DNA of 64,000 nt, from positions 682,001-746,000 of the forward strand of contig CBDFFR010000012.1 of NCBI GenBank assembly GCA_965246845.1, in the 5' to 3' direction. This document shows, in pieces, positions 16,860-26,095 of this stretch; the stretch's first letter is position 1; the number at the start of each line of letters is the position of its first letter. Source of the stretch: JBBRMW01 sp965246845 (lineage in GTDB: Bacteria; Chloroflexota; Anaerolineae; Aggregatilineales; UBA2796). The position numbers and the translations under genes are program-made. The notes beneath the pieces are model-generated. The model worked only from the letters and a program-made list of their open reading frames with translations. It did no database searches and was not told where the DNA came from.

Positions 16860-18791
16860 ATGCTGAAAATGACTACCCGCCGCTGGTGGAGCAGCATCCT
16901 GCTTTGTGCGGCGCTGCTACGCCTGACGGGATTTACTTTTGGATTGCCCTATTTTGAAAACGTGGATGAACCCTGGTTTTTCTACGAAGCGGCGTTTCAG
17001 CGTGGTCTCATCGGGTCATGGCTGCACCCAAATCCATCACAGGGATTGATTGGACTGTATAAGGGCGCGCAGATCATCGCGGAAGCGCTCACCGGGGGTA
17101 GCGCCTTGCAGCATGTGTCGGCCATCGTGACGGCTATGCGCCTGCTGAGTATAATCGTGAGCCTGATCACGCTCGTCTTCATTGGGCTGGCTGCGCGTGA
17201 ACTCTCCCGTGATAACCGGGCGGGTTGGCTGGCAGCGGCGCTGTGGGCGGTGATCCCGCTCGTCGTTTACCACAGTTTCATCGCAATTGCCGAACCCTGG
17301 ATGATGCTCCTCGCAGCGGTCGCGTTGTGGACAGGCGCGGCGGCGTTGCGGCGCGAACAACCAGCATGGCCGCTGGTGAGCGTATGGGCAGGGCTGGCCG
17401 CGTTCCTGTTCAAATATTCGATGTTCCCCTTCGCGGGCGTGGGCGTCGCGGTTGCGCTGTGGCGGCTGGCAATCGACAGCCATCGCGGAAAGTGGGCGCG
17501 CGTCCTCACGTTTCAAGCCATAAGTATCGGCTTGTTTTTTATCGCGCTCATCGCATTCGGCGGGTTGGTGGGCGACGTCAACAATCCATCGCGCGAGATG
17601 GCGCTGTTCTTCCAAAATCCATTCGCGAAACTCTCCGATCTGAACGCGATCTGGAATATCGTCGCGGCGGCTTTCTATCAAATTGGCCTTGCGCCTGCCA
17701 TTTTCGCGGCATTATTTATTGCTGGATTGCTGCTCGCGCGGGGAAGCGCGGCGCGGTTCGGATGGCTGCTGTTCGGCGCGCTGGGATTGTTCTGCGCCGT
17801 GCTGGTCGTCCTCTATCTGATGATCGACCTGACTTTGCTGCGCTATCTGTTTCCGGCGTGCCTGATCTTCACTATTTTGGCGGCGTGTTCGGCTGTGGCA
17901 TTGTGGGAATTCACTGCGAAGCGAGTGGGGAGCGCGCGGCGTGGGCTTCCTATCGTTGCCGCTGTCCTGCTGATGGTGTGGTATGGTCCACTCGCGAGAC
18001 AGAGCGCCCTCGATGCCGTTCAGCGTACCCTTCCGTATACGTTGAAAGCAATGACGGAATGGGCATCAGCAACGCTCGGCGAAGGCGCGATCATCACCGA
18101 AGGGCTGGGACATCGCGCCTTCACACACGAGATGGGCGGCTACACGGGTCCCAACCGCGATTACATCTATGGCGTCGATGTATTATCCCAATCATCAGAC
18201 GCATGGAAACAGGCGGGCTATCGTTATATCGAGATGATCCCGCCGCAGGTGCAGACACTTCGGCAAACAACGGAAGGTAGCCAATTTCTGGATCAGCTCA
18301 CGGAATTGCGCCGCTTTCCCCCCGCCGACTCGTCCGGGGCGTGGAATGGACCTGCCTTCGTCGTCTACGCGCTGGATCACCCGGAAAGGCAGGTCAGCGG
18401 CACGTTTGGCAGCTCGATTGCCCTGAAAGGCGTTTCGGGAATTCGTGATAGCTTTCGAGCGGGGGATACGCTTTCACTGCGCTTCTTCTGGAATGCGTAT
18501 CGAACCCCTGACAACAACTATTCGCTATTCATCCATCTCACAGGCGATGACCGGACCCGGCTGCTCGCACAGGCCGATGGCACACCCGGTCCGGCGCGCC
18601 GACCGACGCTCACATGGAACGAACCGGAAGAGACGCTCGTGAGCGATCTGTTTACGCTGACCATACCCGCCGACATCCTGCCGGGAACCTACCATCTGTG
18701 GATAGGCATCTACGATCCCGTGAGCGGGACGCGCCTGTCGACCGGAAGCGGGACGGATATGCTGCTGACCGATATGGTGATCAGGCCGTGA
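16860..18791 (+). CDS. Integral membrane glycosyltransferase-like protein (GT-C fold, ArnT/PMT family)
   Basis: A 643-aa protein whose first 380 residues hold about ten hydrophobic helices. The first extracytoplasmic loop has the acidic motif PYFENVDEPWFFYEAAFQRG, the D-E position expected of GT-C enzymes that use polyprenyl-phosphate sugars. The last 250 residues are soluble and include a beta-sandwich-like region (LKGVSGIRDSFRAGDTLSL, PADILPGTYHLWIGIYDPVS). It probably transfers a sugar to a lipid or surface polymer; donor and acceptor are unknown. ATG 16860 has GAGGAG six bases upstream and is preferred to ATG 16842. The 3' end overlaps convergent surE by 11 bases. Confidence 0.75.
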   Translation: MLKMTTRRWWSSILLCAALLRLTGFTFGLPYFENVDEPWFFYEAAFQRGLIGSWLHPNPSQGLIGLYKGAQIIAEALTGGSALQHVSAIVTAMRLLSIIVSLITLVFIGLAARELSRDNRAGWLAAALWAVIPLVVYHSFIAIAEPWMMLLAAVALWTGAAALRREQPAWPLVSVWAGLAAFLFKYSMFPFAGVGVAVALWRLAIDSHRGKWARVLTFQAISIGLFFIALIAFGGLVGDVNNPSREMALFFQNPFAKLSDLNAIWNIVAAAFYQIGLAPAIFAALFIAGLLLARGSAARFGWLLFGALGLFCAVLVVLYLMIDLTLLRYLFPACLIFTILAACSAVALWEFTAKRVGSARRGLPIVAAVLLMVWYGPLARQSALDAVQRTLPYTLKAMTEWASATLGEGAIITEGLGHRAFTHEMGGYTGPNRDYIYGVDVLSQSSDAWKQAGYRYIEMIPPQVQTLRQTTEGSQFLDQLTELRRFPPADSSGAWNGPAFVVYALDHPERQVSGTFGSSIALKGVSGIRDSFRAGDTLSLRFFWNAYRTPDNNYSLFIHLTGDDRTRLLAQADGTPGPARRPTLTWNEPEETLVSDLFTLTIPADILPGTYHLWIGIYDPVSGTRLSTGSGTDMLLTDMVIRP

Positions 18792-19626
18792 CGACGGGCT
18801 TTTTATCGCTGATTTCCGCCTCGCCCGTCAACATCTGGCGCAGCCGGAAGAGGTCGGTCCGGCTGGTCAGGTCGAGGCTGATCGGCGTCACCGAGACGAC
18901 ATGATCGACCATCAGCGCATACACATCGCTATCTGGTTCGGCCTGGGTGGGATCCGATTTCAAGACATAACCGAGCCGTCCCACATCGTTCAATGTGACC
19001 CGTTCCGGGCGGGTCGGCCAATAGACACGCCGCCGCGAAACGCGCGTGACGCGCCAGGCTGTATCGGACGTCGCATCCTGCGGTACTTCGATTTTCAACA
19101 CGTCCACATCATCCGGGCGGCGATGACTGAGCATCCATTCCCCGAACAGTCGTGCGAAGGAAGCCGCCGCTTTAAAGTTCACATCCGGCGAATAGGAGTG
19201 ATGCAGGTCTGTCGGAGTCTGCTGCGAGAGCGCGAGCGCGGGGATACCCAGACTCGCCGCTTCGAGTGCCGCGCCGACCGTCCCGGAGATGGTGACGCCG
19301 TTGCCCGTGTTGTCCCCATAGTTGATTCCGCTCACGAGCAGCGATGGCAGGCGCGGCGTGAGTTCGAGGACGCCATGCTGCACAGCCTGTGCGGGTGTGC
19401 CATCAACCGCGTAAACGGTCACTTCCTGCCCGTTGATGACATGCTTATCGGGATAGATGCGCCCCAGGCTGGTCACGGGCAGGCTACGCCCCATGCCGCT
19501 TTGCTGTTCGCGCGGCGCGACGACGACCAGCTCCGCCATATCCGCGAAGGCTTCCGCCGCTGCCCAGAGGCCGGGCGATTGAATGCCGTCGTCGTTCGTG
19601 AACAGGATAATCGGTTTTTCTGCCAT
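18781..19626 (-). CDS. surE: 5'/3'-nucleotidase SurE
   Basis: Metal-dependent nucleotidase/exopolyphosphatase active on nucleoside monophosphates, linked to stationary-phase survival. The metal site is ILFTNDDGIQSPGL at the N-terminus, followed by VVAPREQQSGMGRSL. The signature SGINYGDNTGNGVTISGTVG matches the family except Gly where Asp is usual before V-x-x-S-G. Length (281 aa) is typical. ATG 19626 has AAGGA eight bases upstream. Confidence 0.9.
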   Translation of the reverse strand: MAEKPIILFTNDDGIQSPGLWAAAEAFADMAELVVVAPREQQSGMGRSLPVTSLGRIYPDKHVINGQEVTVYAVDGTPAQAVQHGVLELTPRLPSLLVSGINYGDNTGNGVTISGTVGAALEAASLGIPALALSQQTPTDLHHSYSPDVNFKAAASFARLFGEWMLSHRRPDDVDVLKIEVPQDATSDTAWRVTRVSRRRVYWPTRPERVTLNDVGRLGYVLKSDPTQAEPDSDVYALMVDHVVSVTPISLDLTSRTDLFRLRQMLTGEAEISDKKPVVTA

Positions 19627-19739
19627 GATAGTTTTCCTTTGTGAGCATTAAGCGTATGAACACACTGCTAACGTTGTGCGAACAACACGTTAACATCCGG
19701 TGAATACACGCACCGCACGGTTGATGTTAGAATATCCGC

Positions 19740-20636
19740 GTGGCAACAGGCAAACCATTCATTTTGAAATTCAACACAGCGCTGGCGCAGATGTATCCGA
19801 AACTGGGCGACCTCCCCGCGAACGTGCAGAAGCACCTCGCGCTCATGGATGACGCCAAAGCGCGGGGCGCGGACCTGATTGTGTTCCCCGAACTTTCGCT
19901 GACGGGTTACTTTTTGCAGGATTTGCTCTACGAACTCGCCTGCGAACCAACCGCCACCGACCGCGCCTTTGGTCCGCTTCTGGAGGCGACGGCGCGGCTC
20001 GATCTGGATGCGGTCGTCGGCTTCGTCGAGTGCGACCCACGCGGGCTATATTACAACGCGGCGGCGTATCTATCGCGCGGCGAGGTCATCCACATTCACC
20101 GCAAGGTCTACCTGCCGACGTATGGCATGTTCATCGACGGGCGCTTCTTCTCGCCGGGCGACAAACTGCGCGCATTCGAGACGCGCTTCGGGCGTGCGTG
20201 TATGCTAATTTGCGAGGACTTCTGGCACGTTTCCGCGCCGTACCTGCTGTGGCTCGACGGCGCGGATTTGCTGCTCTTTCCGACGGCCAGCCCCGGACGC
20301 GGCCTGACCAGCGCGCCGGAACTCGGTTCGGCGGCGTGGGGGCAAACGCTCACGCAGACTTATGCGGGTCTCTTCGGAAGCGTGATACTGTACACCAACC
20401 GGGTCGGCGTCGAGGATGGGATTACCTTCTTCGGCGGGAGCATGGTCGCTGATGCAGATGGAAGCACGGTCATTCGCGCACCACAATTCGATGAAGCGCT
20501 GATCGTGCAGCAGGTCGATATGAACGCCGTGCGCCGTAACCGGACCGCGCAGCCCTTGCTGCGTGACGAACGGCGCGAACTGGTGCAGCGCGAACTGGCG
20601 CGCATCCTTGCAAAAGATACGGGGGAAGCATGGTAG
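19740..20636 (+). CDS. Carbon-nitrogen hydrolase (nitrilase family)
   Basis: A 298-aa nitrilase superfamily amidohydrolase with the catalytic triad visible: Glu in DLIVFPELSLTGYF, Lys in IHRKVYLPTYG, and Cys in RACMLICEDFWHVSAP. It resembles the glutaminase domain that is fused to the N-terminus of glutamine-dependent NAD+ synthetases. Here it is a separate gene overlapping nadE by seven bases, so the two proteins probably form a split glutamine-dependent NAD+ synthetase. The start is GTG. Confidence 0.88.
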   Translation: MATGKPFILKFNTALAQMYPKLGDLPANVQKHLALMDDAKARGADLIVFPELSLTGYFLQDLLYELACEPTATDRAFGPLLEATARLDLDAVVGFVECDPRGLYYNAAAYLSRGEVIHIHRKVYLPTYGMFIDGRFFSPGDKLRAFETRFGRACMLICEDFWHVSAPYLLWLDGADLLLFPTASPGRGLTSAPELGSAAWGQTLTQTYAGLFGSVILYTNRVGVEDGITFFGGSMVADADGSTVIRAPQFDEALIVQQVDMNAVRRNRTAQPLLRDERRELVQRELARILAKDTGEAW

Positions 20637-21502
20637 CCGTCAACGCGAGACCGACGCTCAACAATACGGACCACATCGCGGAAAAACTGCTGATCGATCC
20701 ACAGGTCGCGCGGGATGTCCTCGTACGCTTCATCGCAGATGCAGTGCATAAGCTGCAGTTCGAGCGGGTGGTCCTCGGCATTTCAGGCGGGATCGACTCC
20801 GCGCTGGTCGCCTATTTATCAGTAGAAGCACTCGGCGCGGAGAACGTCCTCGGCGTGCGGATGCCCTATAAAACTTCCTCGGCAGATAGCCTTTCCGACG
20901 CGCAGATCGTGATCGATACACTCGGCATCGAAGCGCTGACGATCCCGATCTCACCGATGGCCGATGGTCTGATCGCGCAGTTCCCGGATATGTCGCAGTT
21001 GCGCAAGGCGAATATCATGAGCCGCGCGCGGATGGTCACGCTCTACGATCAATCGGTCGCCACCCGTGCGCTCGTGATCGGCACGGGCAACAAGACCGAA
21101 GCGCTGCTCGGCTATACCACGCTTTACGGCGATAGCGCCTCCGCGCTGCAACCTATCGCGGACCTTTACAAGACGCAGTTGCGCCAGCTTTCGCGCGCGA
21201 TGAACCTGCCGGAGTCGATCCTCGCCAAGCCTCCTTCGGCTGACCTGTGGATCGGGCAAACGGACGAGGACGAACTCGGTTATACCTATGAACAGGTCGA
21301 TAAGGTGCTGTACCTGCTGGTCGATGAGCGCTGGAGCGTGGACGAAACCGCAGAGCAGGGCTTCGACCGGGATTTCGTGGCGGGCGTGTGGCGGCGCGTG
21401 CGGCAAAACCATTATAAGCGCACGACGCCTTACGTCGCGAAACTCAGCCGCCGCAGCATCGGGCATGATTTTCTCTACTTGCGCGATTGGGGGTCGGGTT
21501 AA
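20630..21502 (+). CDS. nadE: NAD+ synthase
   Basis: ATP-pyrophosphatase that amidates nicotinic acid adenine dinucleotide to NAD+. The P-loop is LGISGGIDSALVAYLS near residue 50. Further family motifs are RMPYKTSSADSLSDAQ, VIGTGNKTEALLGYTTLYGD, QPIADLYKTQLRQL and PPSADLWIGQTDEDELG. The 290-residue length is that of ammonia-type NadE. The start overlaps the upstream nitrilase-like gene and has GGGGGA at good spacing, suggesting translational coupling of amidase and synthetase. Confidence 0.93.
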   Translation: MVAVNARPTLNNTDHIAEKLLIDPQVARDVLVRFIADAVHKLQFERVVLGISGGIDSALVAYLSVEALGAENVLGVRMPYKTSSADSLSDAQIVIDTLGIEALTIPISPMADGLIAQFPDMSQLRKANIMSRARMVTLYDQSVATRALVIGTGNKTEALLGYTTLYGDSASALQPIADLYKTQLRQLSRAMNLPESILAKPPSADLWIGQTDEDELGYTYEQVDKVLYLLVDERWSVDETAEQGFDRDFVAGVWRRVRQNHYKRTTPYVAKLSRRSIGHDFLYLRDWGSG

Positions 21503-21717
21503 TATTCAGACTAGCAGAACACTGAATTAGCGGAAATTCACGGGAGCAGGTCTGCAAGTTGTAAGAAAATAGGAATACGCTTTGCTTGCGTCTATCCAAC
21601 AGGATCGGGCATACTCCGCCAGTTGGTCGGGAACATCGCCCCTACTTTGCCAGATTGAGCGACAAAACAGTTCAGCATCACGTCTAGAAAACGCTCGTCC
21701 CTTGTTCGGAGTGCGCC

Positions 21718-24015
21718 ATGTCGGATAGAAAACAACGTATTCACGCAGAGGAAGTTCACCGATCCCCTATTCGCCCGCTTGCAGCCGCCCCCGAAAAGCC
21801 GCACAGCGTCGCCCAGGACAACGCACCAGACAATGCCGGCACTTCGCACAAAATCATTCAACTGCAAAGCACGATTGGCAATGCCGCCGTGCGGCGCTTG
21901 ATCGCGACGGGCGGCATCAAGCCCGCCGCATCTTCGGGTCGCCTGACGGGTAATGTCGCGAAGACGATGCACACGCTCTATGGCGATGCGGCGCAGGGCG
22001 CGCAGGTCCACACCGACGCGGCAGCGGATAGCATCGCGCAGGGCGCGAACAGCGAGGCCACGAGCATTGGCAATCACGTCTATTTCCGCGCAGGCGCATA
22101 CCGCCCCAATTCGGCAAAGGGTAATGCGCTGATTGCGCGCGAGATGACGCATGTGGCGCGCAGTGATCATAATGGGAACGCTGCGCCCGACAGCGCGCAC
22201 AACCACGAGGCGAACGCGCTTTCGGAAGTGGTGGAAGCACTCGGCGACAACCCTGAGACGACATTTCAGGATGCGCAGGACGGCACAATTTCCCGCAAGC
22301 AGGCCGATGTCGTACAGCGCGTCGATACGAAATCGGAGAAGGCCGCGCACGTCGCAGGCGTGGTCACATCCAAATTTTTGCAGGGACTTGGCAATATTCT
22401 CGGTCCGATTGGCATTATCTGGCGCTGGCCGTTGATCAAGAAGAACATCAACGAATACACAGGCGCGACGGGAAAAGAGAAGGACATCGACCGCTACGGC
22501 AAGGGTGCGGCTGCGGATTTCGCGAGATTCCTCTCGGCATTCGCTGAAATTCTGAAAGAGATGACGATCTGGCTTGGCCTGGGGACGTTCATCGCGGCGA
22601 TTTGCGCCGGTGCATCGATGGGCGGCGCGGCGGTCGCGCTGGTCGTCATGACGGCGATCACAGCGACGGTCGGCGGTCTGGCCGCGCTATTCAAGCTGTA
22701 TTTGCTCGGTCACAACGCCGTGCGCCTCGCGCTCGCAACCGACCCGAAGAAGATCGCGATGATCAAACACCAGTTGTTCATCGACGGCATGGATTTCCTC
22801 GCCAACACTGCATCGGCAGTGACTGCCGGATTCAGCGCTGCATCGGCGGCAATCAAGGTAGATGGTGGCTCAATGTCGTTCGCGCCGAGCGGCGGGTCCG
22901 ATGTTGCCAAGAACCTCGGTTATGAAGGCGCTGTGGCCCCGGTCGTCGGCAAAATGGTCAACGATTACGCAGTCAGCCCCGGCACGGGTATCGTGGCAAA
23001 CTCCGTCAAGGAAGGTGGCAAGGTCCAATACAACACCGACCCAATCAAGAAGGAAGACAAGGGCTTCATGGGCGGCCTGACGAAGGACCTGCGCCAGATT
23101 ACGGGCGCGGATGGTTACAACTTGGGCAAAAAGAAGCCGACAGCACCCGTTACCGCGCCTGTCACCTCGCCGTCTTCGACGGTCCCGGTGGTGGACGATG
23201 GAGCATCCGCGAGCCAGCCTGAGCCTTTGGTCAATCCGTCCAGCGAACAAACCGCACAGATCAACGACATCACCAGCAAACTTACGGAAATCAAGAGCGC
23301 GAGCAGGCGCAACAGCGTCGACGCCGGTAGCGGCAAGAAGGAAGCCGACAAGACCGCCCGGCTCGTGAAGGACAACCTCGGCAGCTTCCCGTCCACCGTC
23401 GATAAGGTGGATGAAGTGAAGGGCGGCCTCAACGACAGCAAAGTGGCGCTGGACGGCGATAACAAAAAGATCGACGACAACCTCTCCAAACTGGATGAAA
23501 ACAAGGCCGAGGCGCTGGACGAAAAAGTCAAGGTTGGCCTCGAACGCGCGAAGAGCGCGCCGAAGATCGATGGCGAAGATAATTCCTATCTGGACGCCGA
23601 CTCCAAAAGTGACGATGAAGTGGAAGACGGCTACGAGGCCGACATCGATGAGCCGGAGATCGTCACACGTCCACGCGGACGCGCCGTTACGCGCTTCCCG
23701 AATGTCCAGCGTGACGGCAAGAAGCCGGGCATCGGCAGCCGCATCAAGGGCTGGTTCGGACGTCGCTTCTCATCGCTCCGGGGCGGTATGCGGAAGCTGA
23801 ACGCCTTCCTTGTGCGCGGCGTGATGAAACTGATCGGCAAGTTCACCAAAAAGGCAGGCGATCCGAAGGAACACGCGCCCTACGTCGGCGCGATGCTGGA
23901 GGATGGGCTGGGCGCGCAGACCACCGAGACGCAAAACGCGGATATGGCTACGCAGATGGCAACCCAGGCTGACGGAATGGCCGCAGCCTTCGAGAAATCG
24001 AAGACACAGCGTTGA
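21718..24015 (+). CDS. DUF4157 (eCIS core-like) domain protein with degenerate zinc motif
   Basis: A 765-aa protein. Residues about 46-60 carry KIIQLQSTIGNAAVRRLI, the motif that typically precedes DUF4157. Residues 80-170 are the DUF4157 domain (GDAAQGAQVHTDAAADSIA, SIGNHVYFRAGAYRPNSAKG, then REMTHVARSDHNG at 141 and HNHEANALSE). Family members usually have HE-x-x-H; here the first His is Arg (R141-E-M-T-H145), so metallopeptidase activity is doubtful. Residues 270-340 contain two hydrophobic stretches able to span a membrane. The C-terminal half is charged, Asp/Lys-rich and probably disordered. DUF4157 proteins are often linked to extracellular contractile injection systems, but none is nearby. 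Confidence 0.75.
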   Translation: MSDRKQRIHAEEVHRSPIRPLAAAPEKPHSVAQDNAPDNAGTSHKIIQLQSTIGNAAVRRLIATGGIKPAASSGRLTGNVAKTMHTLYGDAAQGAQVHTDAAADSIAQGANSEATSIGNHVYFRAGAYRPNSAKGNALIAREMTHVARSDHNGNAAPDSAHNHEANALSEVVEALGDNPETTFQDAQDGTISRKQADVVQRVDTKSEKAAHVAGVVTSKFLQGLGNILGPIGIIWRWPLIKKNINEYTGATGKEKDIDRYGKGAAADFARFLSAFAEILKEMTIWLGLGTFIAAICAGASMGGAAVALVVMTAITATVGGLAALFKLYLLGHNAVRLALATDPKKIAMIKHQLFIDGMDFLANTASAVTAGFSAASAAIKVDGGSMSFAPSGGSDVAKNLGYEGAVAPVVGKMVNDYAVSPGTGIVANSVKEGGKVQYNTDPIKKEDKGFMGGLTKDLRQITGADGYNLGKKKPTAPVTAPVTSPSSTVPVVDDGASASQPEPLVNPSSEQTAQINDITSKLTEIKSASRRNSVDAGSGKKEADKTARLVKDNLGSFPSTVDKVDEVKGGLNDSKVALDGDNKKIDDNLSKLDENKAEALDEKVKVGLERAKSAPKIDGEDNSYLDADSKSDDEVEDGYEADIDEPEIVTRPRGRAVTRFPNVQRDGKKPGIGSRIKGWFGRRFSSLRGGMRKLNAFLVRGVMKLIGKFTKKAGDPKEHAPYVGAMLEDGLGAQTTETQNADMATQMATQADGMAAAFEKSKTQR

Positions 24016-24503
24016 TGAGCGGGTTTCTCTTCGGGTTGGGCGTGCAGCTTGGGCTGCGCGCGGCATGGCTGGCCGGGATCGTCGCCGGATTGCTCGGCGG
24101 CGTGATCGGCAGCGTGCTTTCCGCGACACGCCCCGATCTGGCCGAGTTCGCCGCCAACAGCTTTTTGCTGCTGGCGGTCCTGTTAATCCTGCGTTTCTTT
24201 CTACTCAGCCGCATGGCCTCGCACGACCCGGACTTTCGTGCGGCGACCACGACCCATCCGCAACGCTTGACGGTCGCGGCGGTGAGCTGGCTGCTCGCGC
24301 TGGGGATCGGGACGGTCGCGTTCATGATCCCGGTCGTGTTCATCCCCCTGATTTTCGGCAAAGGCGGCCTGATCGGTCCAGTCGAAGGTTGGTATCGCGA
24401 TGTGTTCACCCTGATCCTCGCGTGGCGGCTGCCGTTGACGGCGCTTTTGACGCTGGCGGGCTTCATCGTGAGCGTGTACCTGAACCGATCAAACCAGATG
24501 TAA
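24012..24503 (+). CDS. Hypothetical membrane protein paired with the DUF4157 gene
   Basis: A 163-aa protein with four to five membrane helices (AAWLAGIVAGLLGGVIGSVL, FLLLAVLLILRFFLL, LLALGIGTVAFMIPVVFIPL and LTALLTLAGFIVSVYL). It starts inside the DUF4157 stop (four-base overlap), so the two are co-translated, and a membrane partner role is plausible. No family recognised. Confidence 0.65.
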   Translation: MMSGFLFGLGVQLGLRAAWLAGIVAGLLGGVIGSVLSATRPDLAEFAANSFLLLAVLLILRFFLLSRMASHDPDFRAATTTHPQRLTVAAVSWLLALGIGTVAFMIPVVFIPLIFGKGGLIGPVEGWYRDVFTLILAWRLPLTALLTLAGFIVSVYLNRSNQM

Positions 24504-24606
24504 AATTGGTCGCCTAGACAAGCCTTGTACAGGGCAACCTTAAACATAGGCTTTGCAAAATTATTACAGGCCATTACAATCTAAAAATGTGTAGTGGTCT
24601 GTTTGT

Positions 24607-25584
24607 ATGAATTCACCTGCCGCATTCTCCTCGTTTTCGACCAGCCCGGCGTACAATGTAAAAGCGGTTTGTGTCCGCACCGGGATCGCGGCAGCGACCT
24701 TGCGCGCATGGGAGCGGCGCTATGGGCTGCCATCGCCAGATCGCTCTGGACAGGGCTATCGTCTGTATTCCGAGCGCGACATCGCCATGCTGGATTGGTT
24801 GAAGCGGCAGACGGATTGCGGGATCAATATCGCGCACGCTGCCGCACAACTGCGCGGGATGCTCGACAGTGGGAGTCCGGTCGACCTCGCTACGCCGCGT
24901 GTATTGGAGCGGGTCGTCACAAGCGGGCTGCGCTCGCCGCATATTTTGAAAGCTGAACTTGAGATTGCGCTCTGCCAGCAGGACAAACGGCAGTTCGATG
25001 GCCTGATGAGCGAAGCATTGGCGCTCTATACACCGGAGACAGCGCTCGTCACGCTCTTGCAGGGCGCGGTGCGCGCCATTCGCGCGAGGAAAGCGGCGGG
25101 AACCCTCAGCCACACGACGGCAACGCTTGCAGTGGGTCACGCGCATCAGTATCTTGTTCATCTGGCGCAAATGCTGCCTACAGCGCATGGGCAGAATAAA
25201 CCCGTCGCGGCGGTCGGTTTCTCCTCTGAACACAACGAATTTGATTTGATGGTGCTGGGTATCCTGCTGCGGCGGCAGGGTATCCCGACGCTGGCGCTTG
25301 GCGCGGACCTCGACCCACGCATGTTGGAACAGGCCGCCGCACAACTTGACGCCGGGATGGTCGTATTTTACGCTGATGAACCGCGCAACGTGGTCCGGCT
25401 GGTAGGCCTCTCGCATTTCAAGGATGCGAATGGCGATCCGGTTCGTATCGCGTGCTGCGGACTGGCGCTGCAACTCGCGCCGGAATTACGCCCGCATATC
25501 CAGATCGATTATCTGGGTGCGGACCTGCACGAAGTAATAAACCACATCGTCCAATACATCCATCCTACTTCGCAAAAAGGATAA
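24607..25584 (+). CDS. MerR-family regulator with C-terminal B12-binding-like domain
   Basis: Residues 15-70 are a MerR winged helix (AVCVRTGIAAATLRAWERRY, then GYRLYSERDIAMLDWLKRQ). The remainder resembles the helical cap and Rossmann cobalamin-binding domain of CarH/LitR light-sensing repressors: HAHQYLVHLAQML, then VAAVGFSSEHNEFDLMVLG and LRRQGIPTLALGADLD. The classic E-x-H-x-x-G cobalamin ligand motif is only partly kept (S-E-H-N-E-F: the His is present, the flanking Glu and Gly are not), so vitamin B12 binding is uncertain. The stop abuts the SRPBCC gene. Confidence 0.72.
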   Translation: MNSPAAFSSFSTSPAYNVKAVCVRTGIAAATLRAWERRYGLPSPDRSGQGYRLYSERDIAMLDWLKRQTDCGINIAHAAAQLRGMLDSGSPVDLATPRVLERVVTSGLRSPHILKAELEIALCQQDKRQFDGLMSEALALYTPETALVTLLQGAVRAIRARKAAGTLSHTTATLAVGHAHQYLVHLAQMLPTAHGQNKPVAAVGFSSEHNEFDLMVLGILLRRQGIPTLALGADLDPRMLEQAAAQLDAGMVVFYADEPRNVVRLVGLSHFKDANGDPVRIACCGLALQLAPELRPHIQIDYLGADLHEVINHIVQYIHPTSQKG

Positions 25585-25585
25585 C

Positions 25586-26095
25586 ATGGCACGCTACAAT
25601 CAGACTTTCCACGTCGATGCCCCACTTAGTGCGGTCTGGCAGGTTCACGACGACCCGATTGCGCTCAAGGAACTTACGCCGCCGCCCGCGCGGGTCGAAA
25701 TCGTGCGGATGGACCAACCGCTGCATGTCGGCGCGGAGTTGATTTTCAGGATCAAGCTGCTGGGTCCACTTGGGGCGACGTGGCACGCGATCTACGATGA
25801 ATTCAACCCGTACCAGCCGGGCGCGCTCGTCTGCAACTTCGTGGATCGCTCCCTGAGCAGCCCATTCCGACACTGGATCCACCGCCACACGTTCCGCGAT
25901 TTGGGAGATGGAACCAGCACCGTTACCGATGACGCGGAATTCTGGCTGTTCGGCGGTCCGCTCGGTCATGTGCTAACGTGGCTTTTCGCATGGCCTGCGA
26001 TGGCGTTCATGTTCACCTATCGGCGGGGCGCGACGCGGCGAATGCTCAAACGGCTGATAGACAGCAGCGCACCAAAGGCGACGACCGCGCCGTGA
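25586..26095 (+). CDS. SRPBCC (START-like) family protein
   Basis: A 169-aa ligand-binding fold protein. The start (YNQTFHVDAPLSAVWQVHDD) and middle (GATWHAIYDEFNPYQPG, then SPFRHWIHRHTFRDLGDGTS) are typical of coenzyme Q-binding/polyketide-cyclase-like SRPBCC members, which hold hydrophobic ligands in a helix-grip pocket. A hydrophobic C-terminal stretch (LTWLFAWPAMAFMFTY) may contact a membrane. It follows the regulator stop by one base, with AAGGA at its start, and overlaps the pseudouridine synthase start by four bases, so the three genes form an operon. Confidence 0.78.
   Translation: MARYNQTFHVDAPLSAVWQVHDDPIALKELTPPPARVEIVRMDQPLHVGAELIFRIKLLGPLGATWHAIYDEFNPYQPGALVCNFVDRSLSSPFRHWIHRHTFRDLGDGTSTVTDDAEFWLFGGPLGHVLTWLFAWPAMAFMFTYRRGATRRMLKRLIDSSAPKATTAP

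Noticed and set aside
21718..24503. DUF4157 gene as part of a contractile injection system
   Set aside because: No sheath, tube, baseplate or ATPase gene of such a system lies on either side; only the domain itself is present.
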